Assembly (NCBI GenBank): GCA_003550305.1
Contig: QKYT01000004.1
Coordinates: forward strand, 78,591 to 142,590
Direction of reading: 5' to 3'
Origin: Glomus cerebriforme
Taxonomy: Eukaryota; Glomeromycota; Glomeromycetes; Glomerales; Glomeraceae
DNA length: 64,000 nt
The first letter of the stretch is position 1, and each line of letters begins with the position of its first letter. Shown here piece by piece: positions 34,272-44,031 of the stretch. The notes under the pieces were generated by a model, which saw only the letters and a list, made by a program, of their open reading frames with translations, searched no databases and was not told the origin of the DNA. A program made the position numbers and the translations under genes.

Positions 34272-35777
34272 ATGTCGAAACTTCATAAAGATGTACTTTC
34301 ACTCATTTTTGAAGAATTACAAGATGATAAAAAATCTTTATATTCTTGCTTATTAGTAAATAGATTTTGGTGTGAAACAGCCGTTTCAATTCTATGGAAG
34401 GATCCTTGGACGTTTTTAATGAAAAGAGGTTTAATGAAATTTTATAAAGCGAAATTATTTTTTAATACAATCCTTTTACATTTATCAGAAGATTCAAGGA
34501 AATTTTTACAAAATAAAGGTATTAAATTACCTCAACAACAAGAACCTTTACTATTTAATTACATCACTTTTTGTAAATTTATTAAACATCGATATTCTTA
34601 TAATGAAAATATTTATGAAGAAATATTTGGAGATTATTTAATTGAAGAAATATATAAATTATTTATAAGTAAATGTACTTCATTAAAATTTTTAGATGTG
34701 ACTAGAATTAATTATCCAATATATAATTATCCTGGAGCTGAAAATAGTCTTTCATATCTTAATGAATTACATTGTAAAAGTGATGATGACCCAACACTTT
34801 TTTATGGATTATCTCAATATTGTAAACATATAAAAAAGTTTTATATAGAACATAAATTTCCTAATCCTGGACTTGCGAAATTAATTGAAATTCAAAGAAA
34901 TGTCAAATATATTTCAATCAATATTAATGACGATGAATATGATACGGATGATAATGATAAATTAATTAATTTACAAAATAAGTATCAATTTATTGGTCAA
35001 TCTATTATTAAACATGCTTATAATATTATTTATTTAAGTATTATAATTGATAAAGATATTGTTTTTTTTAATAATCTTTTACCAAAATTAATTAATTTAA
35101 AATCATTATCGTTAGATGGTTATTTATTTAATAAATTTGATGAGCAATTAAATTTTTCTTCATCATATTATCCTAAGCTTCAAGTACTTAAATTAAATAG
35201 TATTTATTATTCTACTGCAATAAAAATTATTAAGAAAACTGATGAAAATTGTCAAATCATTTGGATAGAAAATATGAAGATTGATTCAAAAGATGATTTT
35301 AGACAATTTATTCAAATAATTTTTCAATATTGTCCTAATCTAAAATATGTTAAAATAGTTTTAATGGAACAAGATTTAGAAAATTTTAAAAAATTATTAA
35401 TTAATTGTGAATATTTAGAAGGAATTTATATTGAAATAGGTGGTCAATATAGTATTACTTGGCCTAATTATAGATTATTTGATATTTTAATTAAATATTC
35501 TCCAATTACTTTATATAAAATTCAATTTCATTATCATAAATTAGATATGGTATATTTAGAATTTTTTTTTGGTAAATGGAAAGGTAGAAAATCTTTACAT
35601 TTATATTTATGTGAAACTTATAAAAGATCAAATCTTTTTAGTTATCATATAAATAAAAGATTGATTGAATTAATTGAAAAATATAAAAATGAAAATGTTA
35701 TTAAGAATTATGAGATTAATAAAGAATTTAGATTTATTGAAGATTATGAAGAATTTAACAAATTAACTTTTAGATAG
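34272..35777 (+). CDS. F-box-like / leucine-rich protein, intronless (copy 2)
   Basis: A single exon of 501 residues. The N-terminus is a good F-box (LHKDVLSLIFEEL, SCLLVNRFWCETAVSILW, residues about 3-42), a Skp1-binding motif. The following region has weak leucine-rich spacing with conserved family landmarks (PGAENSL, FYGLSQYCK, GLAKLIEIQRN, YCPNLKYV, LLINCEYLEG). Expected role: substrate receptor of an SCF ubiquitin ligase; substrate unknown. Compared with the gene at 25001 it has an insertion of about 15 residues after the F-box and an acidic insertion (DDEYDTDDNDK). It is followed by an ATT microsatellite about 100 bases after the stop. Confidence 0.8.
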   Translation: MSKLHKDVLSLIFEELQDDKKSLYSCLLVNRFWCETAVSILWKDPWTFLMKRGLMKFYKAKLFFNTILLHLSEDSRKFLQNKGIKLPQQQEPLLFNYITFCKFIKHRYSYNENIYEEIFGDYLIEEIYKLFISKCTSLKFLDVTRINYPIYNYPGAENSLSYLNELHCKSDDDPTLFYGLSQYCKHIKKFYIEHKFPNPGLAKLIEIQRNVKYISININDDEYDTDDNDKLINLQNKYQFIGQSIIKHAYNIIYLSIIIDKDIVFFNNLLPKLINLKSLSLDGYLFNKFDEQLNFSSSYYPKLQVLKLNSIYYSTAIKIIKKTDENCQIIWIENMKIDSKDDFRQFIQIIFQYCPNLKYVKIVLMEQDLENFKKLLINCEYLEGIYIEIGGQYSITWPNYRLFDILIKYSPITLYKIQFHYHKLDMVYLEFFFGKWKGRKSLHLYLCETYKRSNLFSYHINKRLIELIEKYKNENVIKNYEINKEFRFIEDYEEFNKLTFR

Positions 35778-35868
35778 ATTATGCATAAATTCAATTATTA
35801 AATAAATAAATTTTATCTTTTTATTTTTTATATATTAATAAATTATATTCTTGAATTTTTTACTAGTA

Positions 35869-35870
<2 letters not shown>

Positions 35871-35920
<50 letters not shown>
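35871..35920. repeat. (ATT)n microsatellite
   Basis: About 16 uninterrupted ATT/TTA units lie just downstream of the second F-box gene, probably in or beyond its 3' UTR. Confidence 0.85.
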
Positions 35921-36656
35921 ATTACAAGTTCGTTATTACTTCATCGCTTAAATACAGTATTTCAAATCAAGTTTACAGAACCCTGTTATAATTTTTGCAG
36001 TAACAGTTTCTAATCGGTTTACTGCATGTCGTGGGCAATCTATACCTTTCATATTGTTAGAACTAATACAAAAAAGGAACTCAATAAACGTCATCAAAAT
36101 GAAATTATTGGTCAATCAAGGTACAGGTAAATTCTGTTATTGACCAACTTTAACTTTGGCTTAAAAGAACTAAATAAGGTTATTTTATCTACAGTAACTA
36201 GATTTTTTAATAAATTTGAGTAATATATTTGATTACGTAAGAAAGCTCACTTTTATTTTATGTAGAAGAAACGTGACTGGCTAGAAAATCTTTACATTAG
36301 GATCGATAATTAAGTTTGAATTTTCTTATTCCTTTTTGCATCGGAAGAGTTTTTTATTTATGCATTCATTTCAAGTAAATTGTTTAACCAATGAATGATT
36401 AATAATTATTCAAATTGGTATATAAATATATCAATGTATTCATTGTATTTTTTTTTTTTAAAAGAATCTTTAATGTTCGTAATAACAATAAGCTAACATT
36501 ATACAATTATACAAAGTTTCAATTATCTAAACTGATTTAGACAGCAAAGATTAATTGTTAAATAACAAAAAAATCCTATCAAAATAATTAATATATAGAA
36601 TAAACACACTATAAACCCACACTTCGATTTTCCATCTAATAACCTGCTTATATAAC
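35921..36656. other. Intergenic stretch between convergent genes
   Basis: This lies between the ends of the F-box gene (plus) and the PARP-like gene (minus). I see no gene, RNA or defined repeat. Confidence 0.5.
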
Positions 36657-37394
36657 CTATATAATAATTTTACTATTCAAACTATCTAGAATATCGGACA
36701 CTTTATGATATTCACCACCTTCGTACTCTGGATCCTTATCATGAACTTTAATCAATAAGGCGTGTAGAACACACGAGCTTTCATCGGAGCAAACATATTG
36801 CATTTCGTCCGGTGAAATCTTCCCTTTATATAAATCGTGAAGATTTCTACATCTAAGGAAGCTTGTCGTGTATGTACCTTCTCCCATTTGAGCATCAATG
36901 GATCCCGACTTTTGTCTTACCATTAAGATCGTTTGAAAATATTTACCGTTCCATTTAGTCACAGGTGCATACAACTGAGAATACAATGGAATCTTTGATG
37001 TATAAATTCCGTCCCCGTATAACGTTCCATGCGCAGATTCGACTTTCTTCTTGCCGGCAAAAGAGCCGGATGCCTTTAGACCATATTTGAGGATACTTTT
37101 AATATTACTTGAGTCAGTTCCATGATAACTGTATGTCCAATGATAATTATTAAATAGGAAATATCCCTGCTTCAGTACGAATTTAGAACATTTGGACGGT
37201 CTCAAATATCGATGTCCACCTCTATTTTCAATATGACAATAATTGTTAAGGTAATAACAATTATCTGGATGACTAAACATCGAATCGTCAATCTTCAAAT
37301 ACTCTTTGACATATTTATAAGAAATCGTATAATCGGAATTTCGTTCAAGCTCACTTCTTCCATATAAATAACCTTGATTATACTTCATTCCCAT
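36657..37394 (-). CDS. PARP-like (ADP-ribosyltransferase-fold) protein
   Basis: A single exon of 245 residues. The core pattern is YHGT (H91), a run SNIKSILKYGLK, then HGTLYGDGIYTS (Y131), YSQLYAP, a strand FQTILMVRQKSGS, and SPDEMQYV (E197) followed by LHALLIKVHD. This order matches the H-Y-E triad and the spacing of poly(ADP-ribose) polymerase-type ADP-ribosyltransferases, where His and Tyr bind NAD and Glu supports catalysis. The N-terminal 80 residues include a family motif with ENRGGHRYLRPSKCSKFVLK. The HYE set is complete, so transferase activity is plausible. The assignment is by motif reading, and a catalytically different use of the fold cannot be excluded. No signal peptide or membrane segment is visible. 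A TATA-like motif lies about 70 bases upstream (37465-37473, minus). Confidence 0.65.
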   Translation of the reverse strand: MGMKYNQGYLYGRSELERNSDYTISYKYVKEYLKIDDSMFSHPDNCYYLNNYCHIENRGGHRYLRPSKCSKFVLKQGYFLFNNYHWTYSYHGTDSSNIKSILKYGLKASGSFAGKKKVESAHGTLYGDGIYTSKIPLYSQLYAPVTKWNGKYFQTILMVRQKSGSIDAQMGEGTYTTSFLRCRNLHDLYKGKISPDEMQYVCSDESSCVLHALLIKVHDKDPEYEGGEYHKVSDILDSLNSKIII

Positions 37395-37499
37395 GTTGAA
37401 TATGTTTTTTTCTTTAAAAAAGAAAGATTAATAAAATAAAATCGCAATCGTGTTCTAAGAATATTTTTATATAATTTTCTTTAGATTGTTGGAACTTGG

Positions 37500-37820
37500 A
37501 ATCGGATACATCAATCCTGTTTTAGATCCGGTTTAAACCCGAATTTTTGATAATCCGGTTTTGGATTTTAAGTATTTGAAGTGCAAACCGGTTTTCAATA
37601 GATGGAACTTTCACTAAAATTTTCAAATAAAGAAAAATAGTAGTAAAAGTGTGAAAAAAATTTTTGTTAAAAATTTTCTTTGGATATTTTCTAAATAATT
37701 CGTGCATAAACGATTGGTCACACAAATTTTATTAATAATCAAATATTTTTTGGTTTAAACCGGTTGCAATCGGTAACCGGGTCTGATTTTTTGAAATGGG
37801 TCTTAAAAACAGGTTTTTAA
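37500..37820. repeat. CCGGTTT / AAACCGG-rich repeat patch
   Basis: Phrases built on ccggttt and aaaccgg recur (gatccggtttaaacccg, aatccggttttgg, caaaccggttttca, taaaccggttgc, ggtaaccgggtc) with inverted orientation across the patch. This resembles part of the 26760-26860 array (ttaaccggttaaaa). There is no coding potential beyond a chance 67-codon frame on the minus strand. Confidence 0.45.
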
Positions 37821-38151
37821 CCTCTGTGAAATGATCTACAATAATACGAATTTGTTCTTTATTGATGAGTAATATCAATGAGAAAAATTTTCATATTTAA
37901 GATATTTTGGCTTGAATTTATCAATCAATAAATAAAAGATATTTATGTTTTTCTCATCAAAATGAATGATATTATTATGACGTTATAAAATATAATTAAT
38001 TGAAAAAAAAGCAATCACAATATCATGAATGATCAAATTGATACTTCTCCGAAAGTTTGTACTTGGTACCATGATCTCTTTCTAACTTTAAAGTTTAGTC
38101 GGATAGTCCCATGCCCTTTCTTCACAATTACGACAAATTGATCTACAATAT

Positions 38152-38690
38152 TTGGCCTATTTTAATTTCTACCAAATTTTCACCCGATTCAATTTTAGCT
38201 TTGGCCATACCTTCTTAGGGCATTATAAAGATCACAACATATACAGTATATTGTTTAACAATGCAAAAAAATCACTAAAAATATATGAACTAGTTGCAAA
38301 TAGTCCATTAAATACAATTGAATTTGGTCGCAGGACTTCAATATCTTTTATCTTATACACATGAAAAAGAAAAGCCATTTGCAACATTGGAATATGAAGT
38401 TTCAAATATAGTGCTATTCTTGCAGTTTCTAATGATGCATATAAAATTCTTATGGAACGATTGCCAATTTTGGAACAAATAAACGAAAAATTCATTTCAA
38501 AAAAATATGATATGGAGAAACTCATCGAATTTTTTCTAATGCTTGAGGAGATATAATAGGAATTCGAATCCTTCAGGATTTATTTGTGGATTTCTCACAA
38601 AGTATTTCAAATGATCCTGCTGTATTTATAATGCTTGTATATTCCGCAGGGATACGCATTCCCATGTGATTACACAAAGGACGCTTTCGC
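38152..38690 (+). pseudogene. Frameshifted gene relic of unknown family
   Basis: Three plus-strand frames take over from one another and each reads like protein. NAKKSLKIYELVANSPLNTI and EFGRRTS come in the first (to about 38345). LSYTHEKEKPFATLEYEVSN comes in the second (about 38345-38408). AVSNDAYKILMERLPILEQI and KFISKKYDMEKLIEFFLMLE come in the third (about 38415-38556), ending at two stops. Two small frameshifts therefore separate an originally continuous product. A further piece (LFVDFSQSISNDP, AVFIMLVYSAG) follows. The family is unknown to me. The minus-strand frame 38525-38232 is only its shadow. Confidence 0.5.
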
Positions 38691-38699
38691 TAATTTCTA

Positions 38700-39290
38700 T
38701 GCGAATTATTGCTGTATCTAATAATTATATTTTCTAAAGCAAGGCATAGTAGAATAAACTATCACGAATTTACATTCACAAAGAGAAGAACCGATTCATT
38801 ATTCTGAATTTGAATTTCTGCTTAATTATATTGTTTTATTGATTTTAATTGATGTATAATTTTCCTTTAATAACAGAACTAAATCAAATATCTTGTTCTT
38901 GTTTATTATTTACAAAATTAGCCTTATAAGTTGTGATTTATGTTTGTTAAAAATAATATATTACACAAATTAATATTTTTATTTAATTAAGGTGTTTGAT
39001 ATATACTATTCTAAATTTTCTCGACAGAAAAATTATTAAAAAAATTTTTACGATCAAATGTTTATTTAAAAATATTAAACTATATATTTACAGTATAATT
39101 AGACATTATTCTTTAAATAATTATATTATTATTTTACAAATGTAATCTATTTTTTGGATTAAATTCTTTTAGTCATAACATATGTGTTCTTTTATATTGA
39201 TGATTTTCCTTATTTGTTCACTTTAATTAAACTAATCAAAGAATAAATTAATTTAAATTTTGCTCTGTTTCATAAAAAATGTCATTTTTC
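38700..39290. other. AT-rich intergenic stretch
   Basis: I see no gene, RNA or defined element here. Confidence 0.4.
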
Positions 39291-39299
39291 ACATTATTT

Positions 39300-39690
39300 T
39301 CATCCTAATTCCCATTAGAAGGAGTATTCATTGTGGATTTCTTCATCTCTTGTATCAACATTGATTATTGATCCTAACATTCATTCAATCTTTATCCTAA
39401 GGATCTTTTTTTAACACTAAAAATTCATCCAACATTCACAACATTTATAAATTTCTGAATCTTTGCCCAGTTTCCAAAAATATACATATTGATGACAATT
39501 TTTAGAACTTCATTTCTTCTCTGTCTTCCGTTTACCATGTCATATAGCCGGACTCATTGTCTTTGTCCAAAATGAAGATATTGTTATTCAGAATAATCCT
39601 CAAGACAACCTGCTGATTTTTCACCATATAAATCAACAGCACGAGCTAATATTTCATCTTTTTTATATCCATTTACGTGGTTCACTAGTT
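39300..39690 (-). pseudogene. Decayed coding fragment of unknown family
   Basis: The minus strand reads VNHVNGYKKDEILARAVDLY, continuing EKSAGCLEDYSE, then a stop, QYLHFGQRQ, another stop and VRLYDMVNGRQRRNEVL. A piece in another frame (CYWKLGKDSEIYKCCECW, about 39480-39430) and INVDTRDEEIHNEY follow. Stops and a frame change show decay. No family can be named. Confidence 0.35.
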
Positions 39691-39956
39691 TGTTTATTCC
39701 ATTATTTGAAATAGTTCACTGCTGTATGATCTGATGATATTTAATTCCATTGTGATTCATTGTCAATTGTAATTATTATAATGTGCAATATATTGTATCT
39801 TTTTATTTCTACAGTCCATTTAATTATATATTCTTTGGGTATCTTATTTTGAACATACTGTTTTATTAAGAGTCTATTTTTTAATTAAAGATGATGAAAA
39901 ACCTTCATTTTTGTTAGCTATTAATACCTAATTTTATCTTACAAGTTATAAAGAGG

Positions 39957-40073
39957 GAATTCTAATCTAAAACCAAGCCAGCAGTTAGGAGATACTCGAC
40001 TATCTGACCGGCCTTTCCTTGCCTGATACGAGGAAAACCTCATATACAGTATAAGGAAGCTAAGAGGGAGTTT
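39957..40073 (+). repeat. Dispersed repeat B, copy 3
   Basis: This is the third same-orientation copy of the repeat at 19744 and 21364. It has cagttaggagatactcgac, cctttccttgcctgatacg and catatacagtataaggaagc followed by taagagggagttta. The ends coincide with those of the other copies to within a few bases, which argues for a mobile unit rather than chance similarity. Confidence 0.7.
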
Positions 40074-40079
40074 AAGGGT

Positions 40080-41045
40080 ACGAGTTTTTAAAAATGATTA
40101 TAAGATAAAATTAGGATAATAATAACTAAAAAATATGAAGGAATATTGAAAAAATGGTAGTATTTATATATTTTAAGAATATTAAGAATATAAAAATGAG
40201 TCAAAAATATTAAAAACATAGGAAATTTGCGTGATTTGACTCATGATGCTTAATTTGTTATTGTATTATACTTTTATATGTCGCACATATTTGATTAATT
40301 ACAGAAAAATTTCTATATTTGTTAACAACTCATGATTTTCACTTAGTTTCAAAATGATCAAATCCGTAACTAATTGATAGACTATGCATGATAATAAATT
40401 ACATATTTCTTCTAGAACCCGGTACTAATATTTCTTCAAAAATTAGATAATTATAAGCAAATTTCATTTTAATGTTTATATTTTATTGTATTTTTATTCA
40501 TTATATATGAAATTTTATTTTTAAACAATAAAATATTTTTTTTCCTTCAGCAACAAAAAACTTCAACTGCAATTTCTTACGTATGTTATTGCATCACATA
40601 ATAAGGCGCTACTAAATTTCTTTTCCACCGCTGAAACTCGGATTCATCATTAATGAATTTTAGAAACAATGATATTTTGAAATTATGAGAAAATCTCTTT
40701 TTTTTAATAAAATTTAATCAAAAATTTACATTTGTACAAAATAAATTCATAAAGAGAAATACTATTTATAGTAGCAAAATTATTAATTAGCAAAAGTTAT
40801 ATTTTTAATATTTATTATACACCTAACTAAATTCATTATCGCACAATTTAGCACGTATTACACGGAGAAGGTTAAAATTTTAAAACTCTTTCTAATTCAA
40901 TTTATCTATTCAATCTTACATTTATAAAACAAAAAGAAATAACTTATACTGTATTTATAATATATCATTATTATGCATTAACAATCAAATAATCGCCTTC
41001 TTTTCCTTCCTTTCACAGTAATTAAAAGATTTCTCAATACAACGT
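40080..41045. other. AT-rich intergenic stretch
   Basis: No gene, RNA or defined element is supported. Confidence 0.4.
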
Positions 41046-41049
41046 CTTC

Positions 41050-41216
41050 AAATAATATTTTTAAATGATGACGAAAATTTCTTTAAATGTCCCAAATCAA
41101 CCCATTGGCCTAAATTAGGAAAGTATCGTTGGTACTGTCTTAAGGCATTATTGTAATGGGCCGATGATTTAGGCCGATTGGTTGATTTGGGACATGGTAA
41201 AGTTTGGTCTACAACA
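41050..41216. mobile_element. Degraded MITE (family A relative)
   Basis: The right end gtttggtctacaaca (to 41216), preceded by gatttgggacatggt, matches the right end of the element at 17222-17455 with one change. The left side keeps only the inner atgtcccaaatcaacc arm, which pairs with ggttgatttgggacat on the right. The outer left terminal repeat is lost. The interior shares no obvious sequence with the other copy. Confidence 0.55.
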
Positions 41217-41324
41217 GTACCATGCGTTGACACTGTATCACAAATAGCGCCATCCATATTAAATATAAAGTTCAATTTTAATATTAAATGAACTTCAATA
41301 TGATTATAAATCACTTTATTTATG

Positions 41325-41490
41325 TCTTTTAGTTAACAGAACTTGGTGTAAAATAAACTGTTCCAATTCTATGAACGAAATCGTCCAATTAAATTATTTG
41401 ATGTATTACTTTTACTTTTACCAGAAGAATCAAGAAATACAATAGAAACATATCAGCGACCTTTATTTAATTGTTAGTTTCTGGAAATAT
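41325..41490 (+). pseudogene. F-box gene remnant (5' part)
   Basis: The plus strand reads LCLLVNRTWCK, then after a shift TVPIL followed by a TGA, and again after a shift LFDVLLLLLPEESRNTIETY and QRPLFN. These are the F-box core and the next segment of the same family as the genes at 25001, 34272 and 63817. Two frameshifts and stops show that it is dead, and nothing recognisable follows. Confidence 0.55.
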
Positions 41491-41499
41491 TTAAATCAT

Positions 41500-42950
41500 G
41501 GATGATTTACATAAAAACTCAATTAAATAAATCAATTTTTAACTTTTACAGAAACTTTTTCTATGTATTAATAATAAATTATTCTGATTTATTCTTCTAG
41601 AAAGTAAAATATACAAAAAACAGATTTATTTGAACTTAAAAAAAAAAAATACTATAAAAGAAAGTTGGTAATAATTCTTCAACATTTAGCTTCTCTAATG
41701 ATTTTGATTTTTAAATTAATCTTTATATTCGAAATTTCCAATCAGTTTCTTTAAGATCAAGTATAAAATATTAATTGAAATATTTCTGATGAGATATTTG
41801 ATACCTCAATACAAATTAGATCATCGATATTTGAGGAAAAAGTTCTTAAAAAATATTATTACAACGCGTGTTAATTCACCACTTCTTGTTTTTCAATTAG
41901 TTTACCATTCATCCTTCTGCTTTTATGAAACATTTCTATCCAAAAAGACGCTCTAAAATAGCTACAATTTGTGAAGCAATTCTATTTCTTGAACTCTTTT
42001 TACCATATACTATTTAGATTGATTTTTATTCCTAAGTAACACTGATGAATTTTATGAATTTTTGAATTTTTAACTTGCCTATTGTATGATGTATTAGTTA
42101 TTTAACTTAGAATTTCCTCCAATACTTGTTTATTATTATCATTATTATCTATAATAGTTAATTAATTATTTGAAGTTTATACCACTTTTATGTTAAAAAC
42201 ACCAATTTTTTAGTCTGCCATTTCATTTTCTAAATTCTGATAATTCCTGCACGATTTTTCTTTTTATCTACCATAATTCCTCGATTTTCAATTCTTCTTC
42301 ACTTTTACGCTAATATCTAGAAATAAAACTTGATGATCGTATAAATTTACTTGAACTATGTGGAATTGGTATATTCCAAGACGATTTGAAGTCGTATATA
42401 ATAAAATTTGGGTTGTGCATGTGTATTTCATCTTTTGCCCAATTAGATATTAAGACCCTTGCTTATATACATCCATCTAATCCTTCTTCTTTCAGGCATC
42501 TTTCAGGTATTTTTATTCAAAATAATTTGAAATTCCGGGTTTTATTTTATTCCCCTTATTTTCTTTATTATTTTCAAATAACATATTAGATCATGCATTA
42601 TTCAATTTTCTAATAAAATAAATTATATACCATTATCCATCCCTATCAGTTTCTAAATGCGTTACACGAATTCCCCTGAATACTTTCGCCATTCCTTATT
42701 TCAAATCGAATGTCAAATAAGATAATCATTGAGGATTATTTAGCAAATTTATATACCTGTGCATGGTGAGGATCAATAGCAGTTTTTGCCTCCCCGGCTT
42801 TTAAAAATACCCATTAATTTTACTTTTACATCGTGCCATCCTTTCCAATAATCCAATATTATCAGCAACTCAGAATTGTGATAGTGGGATTATTATCCCA
42901 GGTTTCTTATAAAGAACTTTACTAGTGATCAAAAAGTTTTAAGATCTGAC
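41500..42950. other. Intergenic stretch, possible further F-box debris
   Basis: No gene is supported. The frame 42386-42589 has neither motif nor splice context. Short protein-like pieces occur on both strands but cannot be assigned. Confidence 0.35.
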
Positions 42951-42959
42951 TATTTCAGA

Positions 42960-43498
42960 ACAAAATGTAAAAACCAATGATTTTTTGTAAGCTCAGTATC
43001 GCTAAAATTATCAGCAGATGCCAAAATTTTCCTATGTTTAGGATATCTTTCTGCTGACGATCACTAGCAAAACCCTGCTGGTTATCATATTCACGCAAAA
43101 GTAAGTTTCTTCTCTTTATTACATTGCTTAATCTCATCATAATCCTTTTTTATATTCTTAATCCAAGAAAGCATCCATCTTTCTATCCACCAATAACTTC
43201 AGTCCACTCATAGTTGAAGGTGGAGAATTGACATTATTATATTGGTCGATAATGGAGTTAGGTATATCAACGGGAAAAATATTGTCACATTCTCGCTGAT
43301 GCTCAGAATCTTGTTCAATCTTGTTCCAATTTCTAACCCTAAATTCAGTATCCTTGTAGCAGCATCTGCCTTATTTCTTTCCAACTCCTTGATTCTGCTC
43401 TTAAGCTCAGCTCTTAGCTTTGCGTTCTTCTTTCGAAGTTCAGAAATCTCAGCTAAGAGCTTATGATTCAATTCTCTTAACGAATCAATAGATTGCAT
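42960..43498 (-). pseudogene. Decayed coiled-coil protein gene
   Basis: The minus strand starts with ATG at 43498 and reads MQSIDSLRELNHKLLAEISE, continuing LRKKNAKLRAELKSRIKELE as a strong heptad coiled coil. After about 70 residues the frame changes: FPVDIPNSIIDQYNNVN and TMSGLKLLVDRKMDAFLD read in another frame, and EYDNQQGFASDRQQKDILNI in a third near 43090-43030. I remember closely similar N-termini from a multicopy Rhizophagus family of unknown function. The frameshifts and stops mark this copy as broken. The plus-strand frame 43242-43466 is a shadow. Confidence 0.55.
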
Positions 43499-43744
43499 TA
43501 TTGAGAAAAATTTTTTTTTATATAAGATGAAATAATTCAAAAGTTCACTAGTATAGATAAAAAACTGTAATAAAATTTCATGATTGGAAATACTGTTAAA
43601 TGCATTATTGATACATTACATGATTTAGTGAAATATAGATATGGTATTTCTTTTAAACTATCTATACTAACACATTCATTTGTTCCAATTATTAACATTC
43701 TGGATAAAAAAAAATGACCATCAGTTGTTATGCAAGACATGCAG

Positions 43745-44031
43745 TGTCAGAAATAAATGAGAAATCAAAGAATAAATGCACGATCCATCAAAATTTAAAT
43801 ATTTTGTTGTAAAAATATCTATTAATGAACATCAAATTCTTTATTTTACAATTTCATTACAAGAATATGTTTCATAATGACAATTTTCCTTTAATAATTT
43901 AAATAATAAATATAATCATTTATTTGTAATATAAAATATTGACACATACAGCATACATTTAATACAACGAAAAACAACTATAAATAATAACATTTATGTT
44001 AAAAATATTTTGCTATCCGATCATTTTTTTT
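43745..44031. other. Spacer downstream of the vWA gene
   Basis: This is AT-rich sequence after the vWA stop codon (on the minus strand), likely including its 3' UTR. Nothing else is seen. Confidence 0.4.

Noticed and set aside
38555..38585. tRNA T-arm-like sequence (gaattcgaatcc)
   Set aside because: No matching acceptor stem, anticodon arm or A box around it; lies in a decayed gene.
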